NCBI GenBank assembly: GCA_029783825.1
Contig: JAREIK010002985.1
Coordinates: forward strand, 123,501-187,500
DNA from: Sapria himalayana
Taxonomy: Eukaryota; Streptophyta; Magnoliopsida; Malpighiales; Rafflesiaceae
Direction: 5' to 3'
DNA: 64,000 bases
Part shown: positions 1 through 13,478 of the stretch, piece after piece
Numbering within the stretch: the stretch's first letter is position 1
How the letters are laid out: every line of letters begins with the position of its first letter
Program-made: the position numbers and the translations under genes
The notes under the pieces: model-generated
Told to the model about the DNA's origin: nothing
Databases searched by the model: none
The model's input: only the letters and a program-made list of their open reading frames with translations

Positions 1-2290
1 TTATTCTATATATAAATTCAATATAATTCGGACTATTCGAAGACATATTATATGAATTAAATAAATAAATCTATAGATCTAAGATTAATACATAATCCAA
101 ATATCTATTTTACTAGAATTGAGTTGTATCACTATTGATTGACCAAATAGTTGATATAATCTTTGTATAATTTATATCAAGAGAAATCCCCTCTTGATTA
201 CTTGTACAACTTATATATTTGTAGATCTTTATTGATGAGATACCCTCAATAATGACCTTTTAGGATACTACATAATCATCAAATTCAAGTAGGGTAACAA
301 AGTCATATTAGCCTACAAAGTGGTTATCAACTATTGAGTCATTCCCATTAAATATCTCATCATAGATATCCTATTGGACCTTTATCATTGAGACAACATA
401 TCATCTATGCTCGAAGGTCATTCAAAAGTCATCACCTTTTAAACAACTCACTAACTTCTATTTATGGTTACTTCAAATACTCATTTTTATTATTCAACCT
501 CTAGTGTCATTCTTAATGAGAATTAATATGGTAATAAAAATATTTGCACTTTCAACTTTGTTAGTGCTATATCACATAATTAATAAATGTTATTCCTCTG
601 TGTTTAATCAATGAAAGTTATATAACCAAATATAACCTATAAGACAATTTTTCACCACCATATAAATCACATTTGTCTGTGTCTATCACATGGCTTACTT
701 ATCATCATCCTCCACTATGTTAGATACAACACTCACACACTAAATATGAAACTCATAGAAAAATATTTCATTTACCATCCAACATCAATTGAATATTAGT
801 TCATCTAAGACATACATAAATATAGTGGCCTATAAAAATATTCGTTCTTTTGACTTCAAGAGTATTATATTTATAATGATTAAATATATCTTAATTTCAT
901 ATTTTGATATATTGGGTTGACTCATGTATCAATATACAAAGGACTATCACTTCATTCCTATCATATATATGAGTGTGTTTCATGGATTATATGTTACTAT
1001 CCACTACTCCAATCATATATGAACCCATTAATAACTAAAATCCAAGTGCCAATACTATTTAATTTCCAAGTCATATATAACTAAACAACATCATAACAAA
1101 ATATCATATTTAAGCATTAAATATATCATTCGATATAATAAATATATTTCATCATCTCTATATTCACTTTTTAGCCTAAAATTATGGATAAAAACATATA
1201 AGACAAGTATAAATTCATCTAGTTTGAATCTAGGTATCCAATTTCAGCACTCCAAAAAATCTAAACTTTAAAAATTAAATCTCTCAAAATTCAATCAATT
1301 TGACTTTGATTTTCCCATAGAATGAGATCAAAATATGTGTCCGCCTCCTAGGGTTTATACTCGTGCCTTGTATGCCCCTTAATGCTTGTGAATCTCCCTA
1401 AAAATATAGCTTTGGAGCCTTTTGAGTAGCTTTCCTCATGCAGTTCATGAGGTTTCATTATTTCTTTTGGTTTTCCTTATATACTCAAGTATTTGGTATG
1501 AGTTTTTTAATTGGAAGTTATGGTACTAGATAAAAGTCATGGTATTGAGTAAAAGTTATGGTTTCTATCTTTTGGCTATGTAACATAAAATTTTGGTATT
1601 AGATATGAGTCACAACTTTAGTCTCTTTCCTCTACTTTGCTTGATGGACACGATACTAGAAAAAGTCAGGATACCAACCTCTATAACACAAAGTCATAAA
1701 GCTAGAATGTGGCCACAATTTATGTATTTTATTTATATAACCCAAAGTCATAGCATTGAAGAATAATTATGACATTGGTTTATCTCTTAAGCTAAGAGCC
1801 TTGGCACTTATACTGATCATGACTCAATTTTGTCCCTCTATAATATTCTATAGCCAAAAGTCATGATGTTAAATTAACATTATGACTTTGGCTTGAGTAT
1901 TATATGGTTTTATCAAAGTATTATGTCAACAAGGTAGTATATTCGTGACAAATAAAAATAGTCAAGACAATGTGTATAGAGTTTCAACTAAGAATTGATA
2001 CAAAAATTAACCTATAAGTACTCAAAGGTGTAATCAAGTCATAGTATGTCAAATGCTACGACTTGCATGACCTTTTGCTTCTCTCCTAGTCATCAACTCC
2101 ATCAAGTCATACATTTCAAACTATAAACTTTTGATTCCACAACTATTTATTAAAATTTTCTAAAAATAAGTTTTTGTGAAATTATTATAAATAAGACTCT
2201 CTTTTAGGCAAAATATATCATAAAAATCATATTAAATAGTTAATATTATTTTATATTTGACATATCAAACAACTACCTTTTTCTTGACGA
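1..2290. other. AT-rich intergenic DNA, no gene recognised
   Basis: No open frame in this stretch resembles a protein I know. It is AT-rich and stop-laden on both strands. Around 1500-1930 short phrases built on AAGTCATGG / TCATGACATTGG recur, which looks like decayed LTR or other repeat sequence. It may include the lost 5' LTR and gag part of the Athila remnant that starts at about 2290, but I cannot place an LTR border. Confidence 0.5.
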
Positions 2291-5222
2291 TTCCATAAAC
2301 ATGAGTAAGTTCGATAATTTAGCAAATTTCTAAATGTGATAAAATAGTTATATCAATATATCACTTATAAAAGTTTTGGAGCAAATACCATGTTATGTTA
2401 ATTTCATGAGAAATATTCTTTCCATGAAATTGAGGAGAAAATATATCAACTTGATGCCTATGTCCATTTTCAAATAGTTAGGCATTGGAGAAGTAAGACA
2501 CACCACAATTACTCTCTATCTTGCTAATGTGTCTTTGGCTTATCTCGTATAAAAAATTAAATATGTATTAGTACATGTAGACAAGTTCATTTTTTCTTAT
2601 TGATTTCATTGTACTTGATTATGAAGCTGATACAAAAATTCCATTCATTTTGGCATGACCATTACTTACAACTAGGAAAATGCTAATTGATGTCAAAAAA
2701 TGAGAGCTTACCATGAGAGTTAATAATCAACAAGTGATATTTATTGTGTTCAACATCATGCATTTTCTAGATGAGACAAAGAAGTGTTCGATCATCATTA
2801 TTATGGACTCAATTAACAATGAGAAATATAACAAAGAAATCATGGAAAAAGATAATTCATGTCCAATTTGAAGAAGAGAGTGACAAAGCCACTGTCACAA
2901 ACATGGAAGTTCAAGAAGTAATTCTTTGACATGGAGATATTTTGAATCTTTGAATTTAACTTAGAGAGAATTAAAATTTTCCAAGCCATTCATTGAGGAA
3001 CATCTAAAATTACAGATGAAATAATTACCTTCATAGTTAAAAAATATATTTTTAGGAAAAAAGAATACTCTTCCGGTGATTATGTAATGCTCAAGCAATA
3101 TTTCAATGTTGCATGATGTTAATCTTCATAGACATGGTAGAAAAGAATTTTGAGATATAAATAACTTTTCAATCTTTGGTGATTCTTAAGAAGATTACTT
3201 AGTAAATTTGGAGAGAGTATTGGAGCATTATGAACAAATAAATTAAGTATTAAATTGGAAAAAATATTACATTATACTGCAAGAAGGGATATTTTTGGGA
3301 CATTGAATACTAAAAAAAATGAAGTTGACAGAGAAAAAGTGGAAGTGATTAAAAAACTTCCACCAACTACCTTGTATGATTCTAAAGAAGGTTCATCAGA
3401 GATTTTTCAAAGATCTCTAAACCTTTATACAGACTTTTGGAACAAGATAGGCAATTTAAAATAAATGAAAAAAATATTAGCATGCCTTTATATGATAAAA
3501 AAATGTGCTTGTATCAACCCCCGATATGGTATCCCCAAATTAGTTATTATCATTTATATTAATGTATGATATAAGCAATTTCACTATGGGTGCAATGCTT
3601 GGAAAAAAGAAAAACATACAATGACATATACTATGCCAGAAAGATACTCATTAATGCCCAACTAAATTACATGACAACATATAAAGAATATTTAGTGGTT
3701 GTCTTTACTTTTGACAAGTTCATATCATATTAGGTGGGAACCAAATTGATATTATACATTGACTATTCTATAATCAAATATCTCATCGTAAACAAAGATG
3801 CCAAATTTAGATTGATTTGATGAATTATACTCTCATACAAATTTGATCGAAAGATATTAGATAATAGCAGTACACAAAATCATATTGAATATCACTTATC
3901 GAGACTAGAAAAAAAAATAGGAGAGCTACAAAATAATTTATTAAAAGAATTTATATATATAAGCATATTCAAGCCATTAATAAAAAGGCAACTCAATAGT
4001 GTGCTCAAATTAGATTTTGAAGGATTGTATTCTAGAGGAGGAGGTTAGTAGTATCCTACAACATCATTCTACTCCTTGTGGTGAATATTTTAAAGGATCA
4101 AGAATTGTATCTAAAGTTTTACAAATATGCTAATACTAGCCAACACTCATTAAGGATTCTCATGAACTACTAAAACCTTGTGATAAGTGGCAACATGTAT
4201 GAAATATATCACAAAGGCATACAATCCCTTTGAATAACATATTAGTTGTCAAATTATTTGATGTATGAGTCATAGACTTCATAAGTCTATTTTCTCCATC
4301 CATATGAAACCTATATATTCTTTTGGATATATAATATGTATCAAAGTGGATGGAAGCCTTAGCATGTTCAACCAATGACTCTTAAATTATGGTCAAGTTC
4401 ATGTGAAAGAATATTTTCATAGGTTTTGGTACACTTTGTGCAATTATTAGTGATATGTGATTATACATCATTAGTAAATTATTTAAAGGTGCATTGGTCA
4501 ACTGTGAAGTATATCATATATCATAGGATTATTATAGCATAATACCCTAGACCATCGAACAAGCTAGACTCTCAAATAGAAAAATTAAAAAGATTCTAGA
4601 AAAAAAAAAGTGAATCCTATAAAGAAGAAATTTATCTTTGATACTCAATAACACCTTGTGGGCTTATAAAATTCCTTTCAAAACCTCAATAAAAAAGATT
4701 TCACATAGGTTGTTCTTTGGTAAGGTCTATCATATGCTTGTAGAGCTTGAACATAAAGCATATTGAGCTTTGAAGAAACTAAATTTAAATTTACAAGTTG
4801 TGGGTGTAAGTTGAAAAATATTATCGAATGATTTAAAAAAAATGAGAATGTATGCTTATAAAAGTAATAAGATTTATAAGAAGAATACAAAAAAATGGCA
4901 TGATAAAAGAATTCAAAAGAAGGAACAACAGCCAAGGTAGAAAGTGTTATTATCCAATCCAAGGTATAAACTTTTTCCTGAAATTTAAAATAAAGATTGT
5001 ATGATCATTTCACTATATCATATATTCATCCACATAGGATAATGAAATGATAGAATGTTCAGTCATGAAAAAGTTTTTATGAAATGGGTAGAAAATTAAA
5101 TACTATTTGGGCAATGTGGAGTGAGAATACATCTCTTTTGTCAAAGGAATCATGACAATGAGGAGGAAGTTGAGTTGATGACTATAAACCAAGTACTTTG
5201 TGGGAGGCAACCTACAATATTA

Positions 5223-5260
<38 letters not shown>
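2290..5260 (+). mobile_element. Decayed Athila-type Ty3/gypsy retrotransposon, pol region
   Basis: Conceptual translation with stops and frameshifts shows the blocks of an Athila-lineage polyprotein in order. A protease/linker part lies at about 2330-2800 (LIDVKK, ELTMRV). The end of the reverse transcriptase follows at about 3120-3450 (VEVIKKLPP); most of the RT core is missing, so an internal deletion is likely. RNase H is at about 3560-3900 (MGAMLGKKKN, AQLNYMTTYKE, YHLSRLE). Integrase spans about 4050-4960 (HSTPC, KVLQ, IPLNNILVV, YVSKWMEA, ELEHKAY, ALKKLNLNLQ, KKWHDKRI). After pol, near 5185-5215, is the GRQP motif (GTGGGAGGCAACCTAC) typical of this lineage. Many stops show it is dead. 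LTRs and target duplication were not found. Confidence 0.8.

Positions 5261-5261
<1 letters not shown>
5223..5261. repeat. Compound (GT)n(AT)n microsatellite
   Basis: About 8 GT units run directly into about 11 AT units at the downstream edge of the Athila remnant. Confidence 0.9.
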
Positions 5262-5269
<8 letters not shown>

Positions 5270-6704
5270 ATTTTATTATGTCATTGAAAATTTCAAGTTG
5301 GCTAAATGATGATGAAATAGGATTGCTAAAAGTAGTATTTTTCAATGAGTTTCAAAATAAGTTTCTTGAGGAGAAGAAGCCAAAATATAGCAAAGCTGCC
5401 AAGTTCAACAAAGCTATCAAGTTTTTTGAGGCTAGTCTTTTCATCCCTTTATATTTTATGTCAATTCAATTTTAATTTGTTGAATTTTTACATCAATTAA
5501 TAGTGGTAAATAATAGTAGCATATGTGTGATTCACTAAAGCTTCATAAAGATAGTGCTAAAAAAAAGATATAAACATTATAATTTATAACTTATTTTTAA
5601 GATATGTCTATTCCCTATAAAATGCACATTAGATAGTAGTGAATTCTTGTAGTAAATCTTGAGAAATTTAAACAAAATGGAGACTTATGATTTTATAACT
5701 ATTTCATCAAGTCTTGCTACCAACTAACTAAAAAATAAGTATAGGAGAATAATTTGAAATGCAAAGAAAGGCTTCATTTTGAGTGAGTTGAGATTAAAAT
5801 AATATAAAATAAAATAGATAGAGAGAAAGAGAGAGGGAGAAAAGAGAGTACTTCACTATCTTGTTACTTAGTATGCATGAGCCACATGTGGATTTTTTCA
5901 TAAAACATTGACAAAAGGCACAAGTATCCAGTATTTCTCTAATTAATGATAATACTGCTGAGTGATCAAATGTCTTCATCATAAATGTTGTCATTTGCAT
6001 CACCATGCATGAATGACTTTGAAGAGTAACATAAAAAAAGAGAGAGAAAAGTGAGATAACCCTCATAAATATTCTATATGCATGGATGAAAAGAATATTA
6101 TGATACATATTATTTGACATACTATCATGACTTTGAAGTTTTAATAAAGTAGCTTGTGAAATTGTTAATTAGGTTTGTTGATCTTAGTTTAATGCAACTA
6201 TGAAATTTTAAATGTTTCTACTCACACACACACACAAGGTAAGATTTAGAACTAAAATTAGTTGATAATAAATAATCAATTTTATTTTTAATATGAATGA
6301 AGCAACTATGAGGGTTAAGAATCTAGCATCACTACTATTAAATGATTATAATCATCCTCACTTATTTATGATTTAATATTTATTTGTCATTACTTGACAA
6401 TGAGTAGTGATTTAAGTTGGAGAAAATGATAACTAGGAAATTATAATTATTATCTTCTCTTTCTTGCCTATTTTTAATAAAAAAAAATAAGTTGTATTTG
6501 TGAGTATTTCTAACATATAAGTATGGGTGTGTGTGTGTGTAACCTAACATTACTTCTTATTTTTTATTGAAAAATTTCACTTTATTTGGATTGTTTTTGA
6601 GTATAAAATAAGCTATTACATCTATAAGATTTAAAGTTGGCTTATAGTGACTCAGAAATCACTAATAGGGAAATCAAAGAGAACGGTGCTTGCTAAGTAT
6701 ATAT
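5262..6704. other. AT-rich intergenic DNA, no gene recognised
   Basis: Between the Athila remnant and the left end of the CACTA element I see only short unsupported open frames, a GA-rich patch near 5816-5842 and short CA/GT runs near 6221-6236 and 6527-6540. It could include the Athila 3' LTR, but no border is recognisable. Confidence 0.5.
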
Positions 6705-7269
6705 CACTACAAGAAATAAACCAATTAGAACTAAAAATTAGAAACGTCCGATTCCATTTCTAAAATTAGGAACTAAATTGAAATGGATTAGAAAAGGTAA
6801 TGAAAGTTTTTTGAAACAATTATATACAGAAAAAAAATCCATTGCTATTAAAATGCACAGATTAATTGAAAATACATAGAAACAGAAATTAGAAACAAAA
6901 ATAGAAACTGAAATTGAAATGGGTTATCCTTTTGTCACTAATTGTGATGCACGGTCGTAGACGAATAATCTTGCATAGAATTTAGTGATAGAAAATTGTA
7001 TTTCTAGATTTTTTAGGTATTGGAAATTATAAGTTATACGTATATTATGATGAAAATTAATTTCACTTCTATTCATTTAAAAATGGAATCATTATGGGTT
7101 TTTAAATTTAGCGATGTAAATGAATACCATTGCTAAATTTGAAATTTATTCAGAGTCCGTCACTATTGGATTTTAAATATTTTAGCGATGGAATATTTTT
7201 CCATCGCTAATTTAGAAATGGGAATTAAAAATAAAGTATTATATACATAGAAGTGTTGATTCAAATATT

Positions 7270-10200
7270 ACAATGGAATATATCAATCCCCACAATTCAT
7301 GTGAAGCAATGTTGAACAATGTTATTAGCCATTCATTCAATTCGGTTATCACTGACGATATCCCCATATCATAAGCAAGACAATTTTATGAAATGATGAA
7401 AGCATCAAAAGAAAAGGTTTGTCCATATAATCTGTATGACTGCTCAAAGTTATTTGTGGTAGATAGACTATTAAATTTAAAGGCAAAATATTATTTTTCA
7501 AAAAGGTATTTTGATGAAAATGTTAGTTATTATCTGAATTGTTACCAAATAATAATGTCATAATAGATAGTTTTTATAGCAAAAAGAAGTTAATGTAAGG
7601 TTTGAATTTGCTTGTAGAAAAAATATATTACTGCATTAATGGATACTTGATATATTGGGGCACAAATAGTGAAATAATTACATGTAATTTCTATAACTAA
7701 TCTCGATACAAAAGAAATACTACATATAAAAGGCAGAAAATAAATATTCATCATAATATGTATTATTTTTTGTTGATTCCTTATTTGCAAAATTATTTGC
7801 ATCTGAAGCAATTTTTAATGACATAAGTAGTCACAAAAAGTATATTATTGAAGATGACATGATGCGGCATTGCTCATATTCTCCTTCTTGGAAACATTTT
7901 GATGATTGTCATTCATATTTTTTAGATGAGAATTAAAATGTTAGATTAGGAATGTGCACATATGGATTTTAGTTATTTGGACAAACATGATAATAATACT
8001 CTTCATGGCCAGTTATTGTTACACCTTATAATTTACCCCATGGATGTGCATAAAACATGAGTACATATTTTTGTGTGCTATCATGTCAGATCTGAGAAAC
8101 TAAAAAGAAAAGTTGAATATTTTTTTGCAACTCTCAATTATGGAGCTCAAAATTTTGTGGGAGGATGATGTGAAAACATATGATATATTTAGAAAGTAAA
8201 ACTTCCAAATATGAGTGCACTAATATGGACTATAAGTAATTTTCCTACATATTCAATGTTATCATGATGGATTACTATAGAGAAATTAGTTTGTCCTTAT
8301 TGCATGGACTCTTATGTATTTTCTCTAAGCTTGAGAGGAAAGACTTATTAGTTTGATAACAACTATAAGTTTTTACATGTAGAACATCTATTTCAAATGA
8401 ATATTGATGCATTTAGGAAAGAGTTAAAAGTAGTAAAAGATACATTGCCTTTGGGGTTATTTACCAAAATATTAGATATAAATGAAAGATATGAGTTCAA
8501 AAACATTATAGATTTTGATGTAGATTACATTAATGCTCAAATTTCAAAGAATTATCATTGTGGTTGAAAGAAACGAAGTATCTTTTGGGATTTATCTTGT
8601 TGGAGAACCAACCTAATTAGGCAAAACTTAGATGTGATGCACATTGAGAATTTTTTTTTTTGATAATATTTTTAATACTATCATGAATGTGGAAGGAAAA
8701 ACAAAAAGATAATGTCAAATCAAGAAAGGATTTGAATAAGTTTTGTTTACATCTAGAGTTACATAGGAATGAATCAATGAATAAATTCTCTTAGGCTTGT
8801 TATAGTCTTGATAATGATACAAAGGAAGCTTTGTGCAAATAGCCAATGGAGCTCAAGTTCCTTGATAAATATGCATCTAACATGAGAAGATATGTTGATA
8901 TGAAAAAACACACATTATTTAGGATGAAAAGTTATGACTACCATGTGTTCATGCATAGGCTAATACCCATAGCATTCTATGAATAACTTCTAGAAATTGT
9001 TTGGAAAACATTGACTGAAATAAGTATTTTTTTTAAGAATCTCACTTGTAATATCATAACAAGGAAGAAATTGAGTAATTACAAAGTGACATCCCCATAA
9101 TTATATATAGACTTGAGCATATTTTTTCTCCTAGCTTCTTCAACTCCATGGAATATCTTCCGATCCACTTGCCTTATAAAATTATAATAGTAGACCATGT
9201 GCAATATAAATGGATGTATCCATTTGAAAGGTTATATAATTTTTAGTTGTTAATCTAAAAATTTAAATGTATCCAATGAATATATTTAATTCTAATAAAG
9301 TTGTTTTTTTAGATATCTTAGAAAATTAAAAAATAATATTCGTAATAAAGCCAAAGTGGAAGGATCGATATACAATGCCTTTCTAGTTGAAGAGGTTTCT
9401 ATATTTTGTGCACTCTATTTTCAGGCATAATTGTATAATTCACATAATAAAATATCACCAAATAATGATTGTGGTATGGAGGATGGACCAAAAGAATATG
9501 ATATGCTTTCTATTTTCACACATGAGAGTCAATCATATGGTAGAGCAAAATCAATATATTTTTTGGATGACCAAAAGTATCAGGCTGGGTACACATACAT
9601 CTTGTTGAACTGTGAGGAAGTTATACCTTATATTGAGTAAGATTTATAATCAATTTAGATTCTCACTTCTTTATCATGGTATGTGATATACCTTTTTTAT
9701 TATTCAAAATACTTTCAATGTTATTTTTGAAGAATTTATATTAAGAAATTAAGGCAAAGAGAACCACATATTGATAATGCTTCCAATGATGTAAAGCTTG
9801 CCAAAGATTTCACAATTTGGTTTGAAAATTTTGTCAGTATATAACTTATCATTTTCACTTCTAAACATTAACATGCAACATAATATAAGTATAATTTTAT
9901 CTTTTTTATTTTATTGGTATAATTTTCATCATCAAATATATGTAATAGACAAATAAAAGATCTTTCAAAAGGGTCATTACGAAGTTTATAAATATATCAC
10001 ATACATTATGTAAATAGATACAAATTTCATACTTTAAAATATTGTTCAAATAAAGTTGCAATGAATAGTAATGTATGCATCAAGGGATCTAACTCTATTG
10101 CATCTAATATTGATTTTCATGGTCGACTGATTGAAATTCAACATGTGGAGTATCATATTTTACCAATTAAGAAGACAATTTTATTTAAGTGTAAATGATT

Positions 10201-10640
10201 TCATTCTATTCCAAATTTAGGTTAGAATTTATCATCAATATAACCTTGTGGATGTGCACCATAAGAACTATTATTATAAGTATGAGTCATTTATTCTTGC
10301 GGTATAAGATGAACAAGTATTTTACACCACTTATCAAACCACAAGAAGAAATCCTTATGACTGGTGGGCAATATGTAAAATAAAATATAGACTAGTTGTA
10401 GAAGTTATTGTAAAAAATATTAATGTCACACCATCATGTGTACTTAAATTTCAAAAGAATAATATCTAACTTCATCAAATTATTCATAGGATAAATGATG
10501 GGTTTCAAATATTACTTGCTGAATATGAAAACTATTTGGACATTGAAGATGGACATATTAAAAAATATGATGATGAGGAATTAATTGCACTATTAGATGA
10601 TGATCAATATTTAGATAGAGATGATTTGGTATAAATTTCA
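7270..10640 (+). pseudogene. TNP2-like CACTA transposase, degenerate
   Basis: Stop-interrupted translation follows the plant TNP2 order. A region with MMRHCSYSPSWKHFD and NVRLGMCTYGF is at about 7855-7975, and WPVIVTPYNLP near 8000-8040. Then come LPNMSALIWTISNFPTYSML and VCPYCMDS (8190-8315), LDVMHIEK (8626-8650), and a DUF4218-like part with VHLPYK-type and CAIYKWMYPFE-type blocks (9110-9230). GSIYNAFLVEEVSIFC follows (about 9360-9415) and ends with YTYILLNCEEVIPYIE (9590-9640). After a probable intron with donor near 9834, a DUF4216-like part (IKDLSKGSLRSL, CIKGSN, TILFKCK) runs at about 9955-10200, with an acidic tail to about 10640. In intact elements this protein binds the TIRs and catalyses excision; here many stops make it a relic. 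Confidence 0.85.
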
Positions 10641-11799
10641 AATGATGACTAGATATTTATTGACTTCCATGTTATGTTATCTTGCTTATTTTGTGGAGGA
10701 AGAAATCAACATTTATTCAGTGATGACAACATTACAAATGTCTTTCCATATTCTCCTACACGTATAGAGGATATGTTGGTATCACCTCATCATTAGACAC
10801 ATGGATTGATTACTACTGATATCTCATCTTCATCTCATTTTCCACTATAAGGTATTGTTAGTGTCGTCCCACTTATATTTTGATGCCCCCCATGCATTGG
10901 TACTCTATCATCAACAATGATTGAATATTTATAATTCATAGTTTACATGCCAAGTTATAAAAAAATCTTCATTCGACCCATAATTGATAATAATTAGTAT
11001 ATAACTTTCTGAAATTTATTATATGCATGCATTATCAATTTTTGTTATTTCCATTGATAAAAAATGTAATAAAAAACTATAAATGAAATTATAAGTAAAT
11101 GATTAAGGTTAAAATATGGTAATTTTCATTTATTAACAAACTATGATTTTACTACTTATCGAACATTATCATTTAGAATTAAAATAATATTTACATTACG
11201 AAGTTTTGAATAAAAAATAAAAATGATTAAAATACTAACTTCATAGTAGAAACTAATTGTTAGTCCGTAATAAAAATGAATATTATTATAAATATTTTAT
11301 TTATATGTATAATAATATTATCATACATATTTTATTTAGAATTAAAATAATAAAAATGAAATAAAATTACAGGCTTATTATTTATATGAATAAAAATGAA
11401 TATTATTTAAAATTAAAATAATATTTCGTAATTAAAATGAATATACATATAAATATTTTATTTATATGTATATGTATCTACTAATGTTAAATTGATTAGA
11501 AGTTTATTTCTTCTGATTCTCATACAATCGAGAACATATTTAAGAAAAAACTTGTCGTGGAGGGTATAAAATAATGAAAAATGCTCCCATATATGAAAAA
11601 ATTTTATTGGGAATAATTTGAAGTTCAAATTTGATGTATTTACCTATTTTCAATCTGGTTTAATATGAAATACTATTAAAATAAATGCATTGCAATATAT
11701 TCTTGTTTTATTTGATTTTTATAGAAAAAATATAATTAGAATATTACTTTAGTAGTCTCAGTGAATGATACATGAAAATATATGGCTAGTGTTAGATAC

Positions 11800-12900
11800 A
11801 ATGACAGACTTTATCAAATGAATAAAAAAGGATGATAAAGATACAATGCCTAATAGTATTCCCCTTAATGTTTGGATGAAGTGATAGGAATACTAGAATA
11901 ATAAGGAGTTCAAGACATTGTCCAGATGACATCAAATAATAATCAATTAGAGACAGCAGGTGAATGACCAAGACCTTCGAAACATATTAGATGTTCATAG
12001 GCGACATACCAACATTCAGTAGATTTAATAAAATAATCTTTCATAATTTATTATTATTTGAATTTTATGAATGCAAATGATAATACATATGTGACAATGT
12101 ATTATGTACCTCAATAATAAATATTATTTATTTTCAGGAGATTAAGTTGGGATATCCACCATCACCTTTTTGAGGTGTCCAAGCAAATACGCAAGAAGAA
12201 AAATTGACTATTTATGAACAAGCAGTCAAATGATATTAATATAAGTTTCTCAATTTGTACTTGTAGTGTCATATGTAAATTGCAATTAATGAAAGAAAAT
12301 AATGTAAAAAATATTATTTTTTGACATTCAATAGAATTAATATGCAAACTCAAATATTTTTTTATCATAACTAATGAGTTATTATATATGGACTCATTAA
12401 ATATAATGATTAACTTTATTTTTATATTAATTTTTAGTAGGGTGATGACAGTTTCATGTGCTAGTATACATTTTATTTGAATATAGCAATGATGTGTTAT
12501 GTTGCATTTTAACAATTATAGGAGGTCGTGGAGAACATGGTTATCATTGCTTCCCAGAAGATAAATCATTCTATGGAGATGCCAGAGATTGATGTTATGC
12601 ATATTTATCTTCAAGCTGTTAGAGTGGATCCGAAAAAATGGCAAGTGTATGGTCTCGACACCAATGCATCTATATTTTATTCATGTTCAATTTGGAGTTC
12701 TTTATCACCATCTTCCAATTACAATAATCTATTTGATGAGAGGTTGTGTGGGGAGAGGTAAAAAATTCAGGGTACTTAGCTAAAAAATAATAAGGAGATG
12801 CAACAAGAGAATAAAGCTATACAAGAAAAAATTGAAGAAATGAAAAAAAAAAGAGGAAGACAGAATAAACAAGAGAGGAAGAATTAATATAACTGATGGA
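11800..12900 (+). pseudogene. TNPA-like (transposase_24 / Ptta-En-Spm) remnant
   Basis: At 12528-12720 a readable stretch contains MPEIDVMHIYLQAVRVDP then KKWQVYGLDTNAS. The WQVYGLG-type motif is typical of the second protein of plant CACTA elements (Ptta/En/Spm family). It is followed by a lysine/glutamate-rich stretch to about 12885 (EENKQERKN-type), as at the coiled-coil end of such proteins. The upstream part from about 11800 is only weakly recognisable. It sits in its expected place, downstream of TNP2 and just before the right terminus. Confidence 0.6.
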
Positions 12901-13478
12901 TTTTTTGTGATGTTTTATTAATTTTTTGCAACAAAAATATTTATTGTGAAATTTTGGTTAGTGTTATTGTTTTTTGAAGTTATGAATGTGTACTATAACT
13001 GATGGATTTTTATGTTTATTATTTGATATGTTATTCTGTAGTGGATATTATGTGAATATCATTGGATGAATAATATGTGCATGTACTTACTGGATTGTAG
13101 GTTATATAATATATATATATATTTTTGTATACAACATACATAAATTGCAACACATGGAACATATATTTGTCACAAAAAAAAAGAAATAGAAAATGACATT
13201 TCAAAATCTGTTTCTAATTTAGAAATGAATCTTATGTTTATATAAATAATTCCATCGCTAATTTAGTAATGAAATCCGATATCCCATTTCTATCGCTAAA
13301 ATTAGAGATGAAAATTTCATTGCACATTTTAGAAATGTCCAACTTTATCTATTTCTAAAATTTAGAAAAGAGCACTTTAGAAATAAAATATTCCTATTTA
13401 TATTGAGGTCACTATTTGAACATTATGATGGAATTAGAAATGAATTTGGGCATTTCTAATTTTGTCTTTCTTATAGTG

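Larger units (their letters stand above)
6705..13478 (+). mobile_element. CACTA (En/Spm) DNA transposon, bordered copy with degenerate genes
   Basis: The left end reads CACTACAAGAAA from 6705 and the right end TTTCTTATAGTG up to 13478, a near-perfect CACTA inverted repeat. Both borders are flanked by the same 3 bp, TAT (6702-6704 and 13479-13481), the target duplication size of this superfamily. Subterminal repeats are visible at both ends: variants of ATCGCTAAATTTAGAAATGG occur at about 7110-7230 and in the opposite sense at about 13200-13380. The internal part encodes a TNP2-like transposase and a TNPA-like remnant, both interrupted by stops and frameshifts. The 6.77-kb length is near that of an autonomous element, but this copy cannot encode intact proteins. 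Confidence 0.9.

Noticed and set aside
5794..6120. 108-codon - strand open frame between the Athila and CACTA remnants
   Set aside because: Low-complexity Leu/Phe/Ser tail, no known motif, no start or splice context; likely chance.
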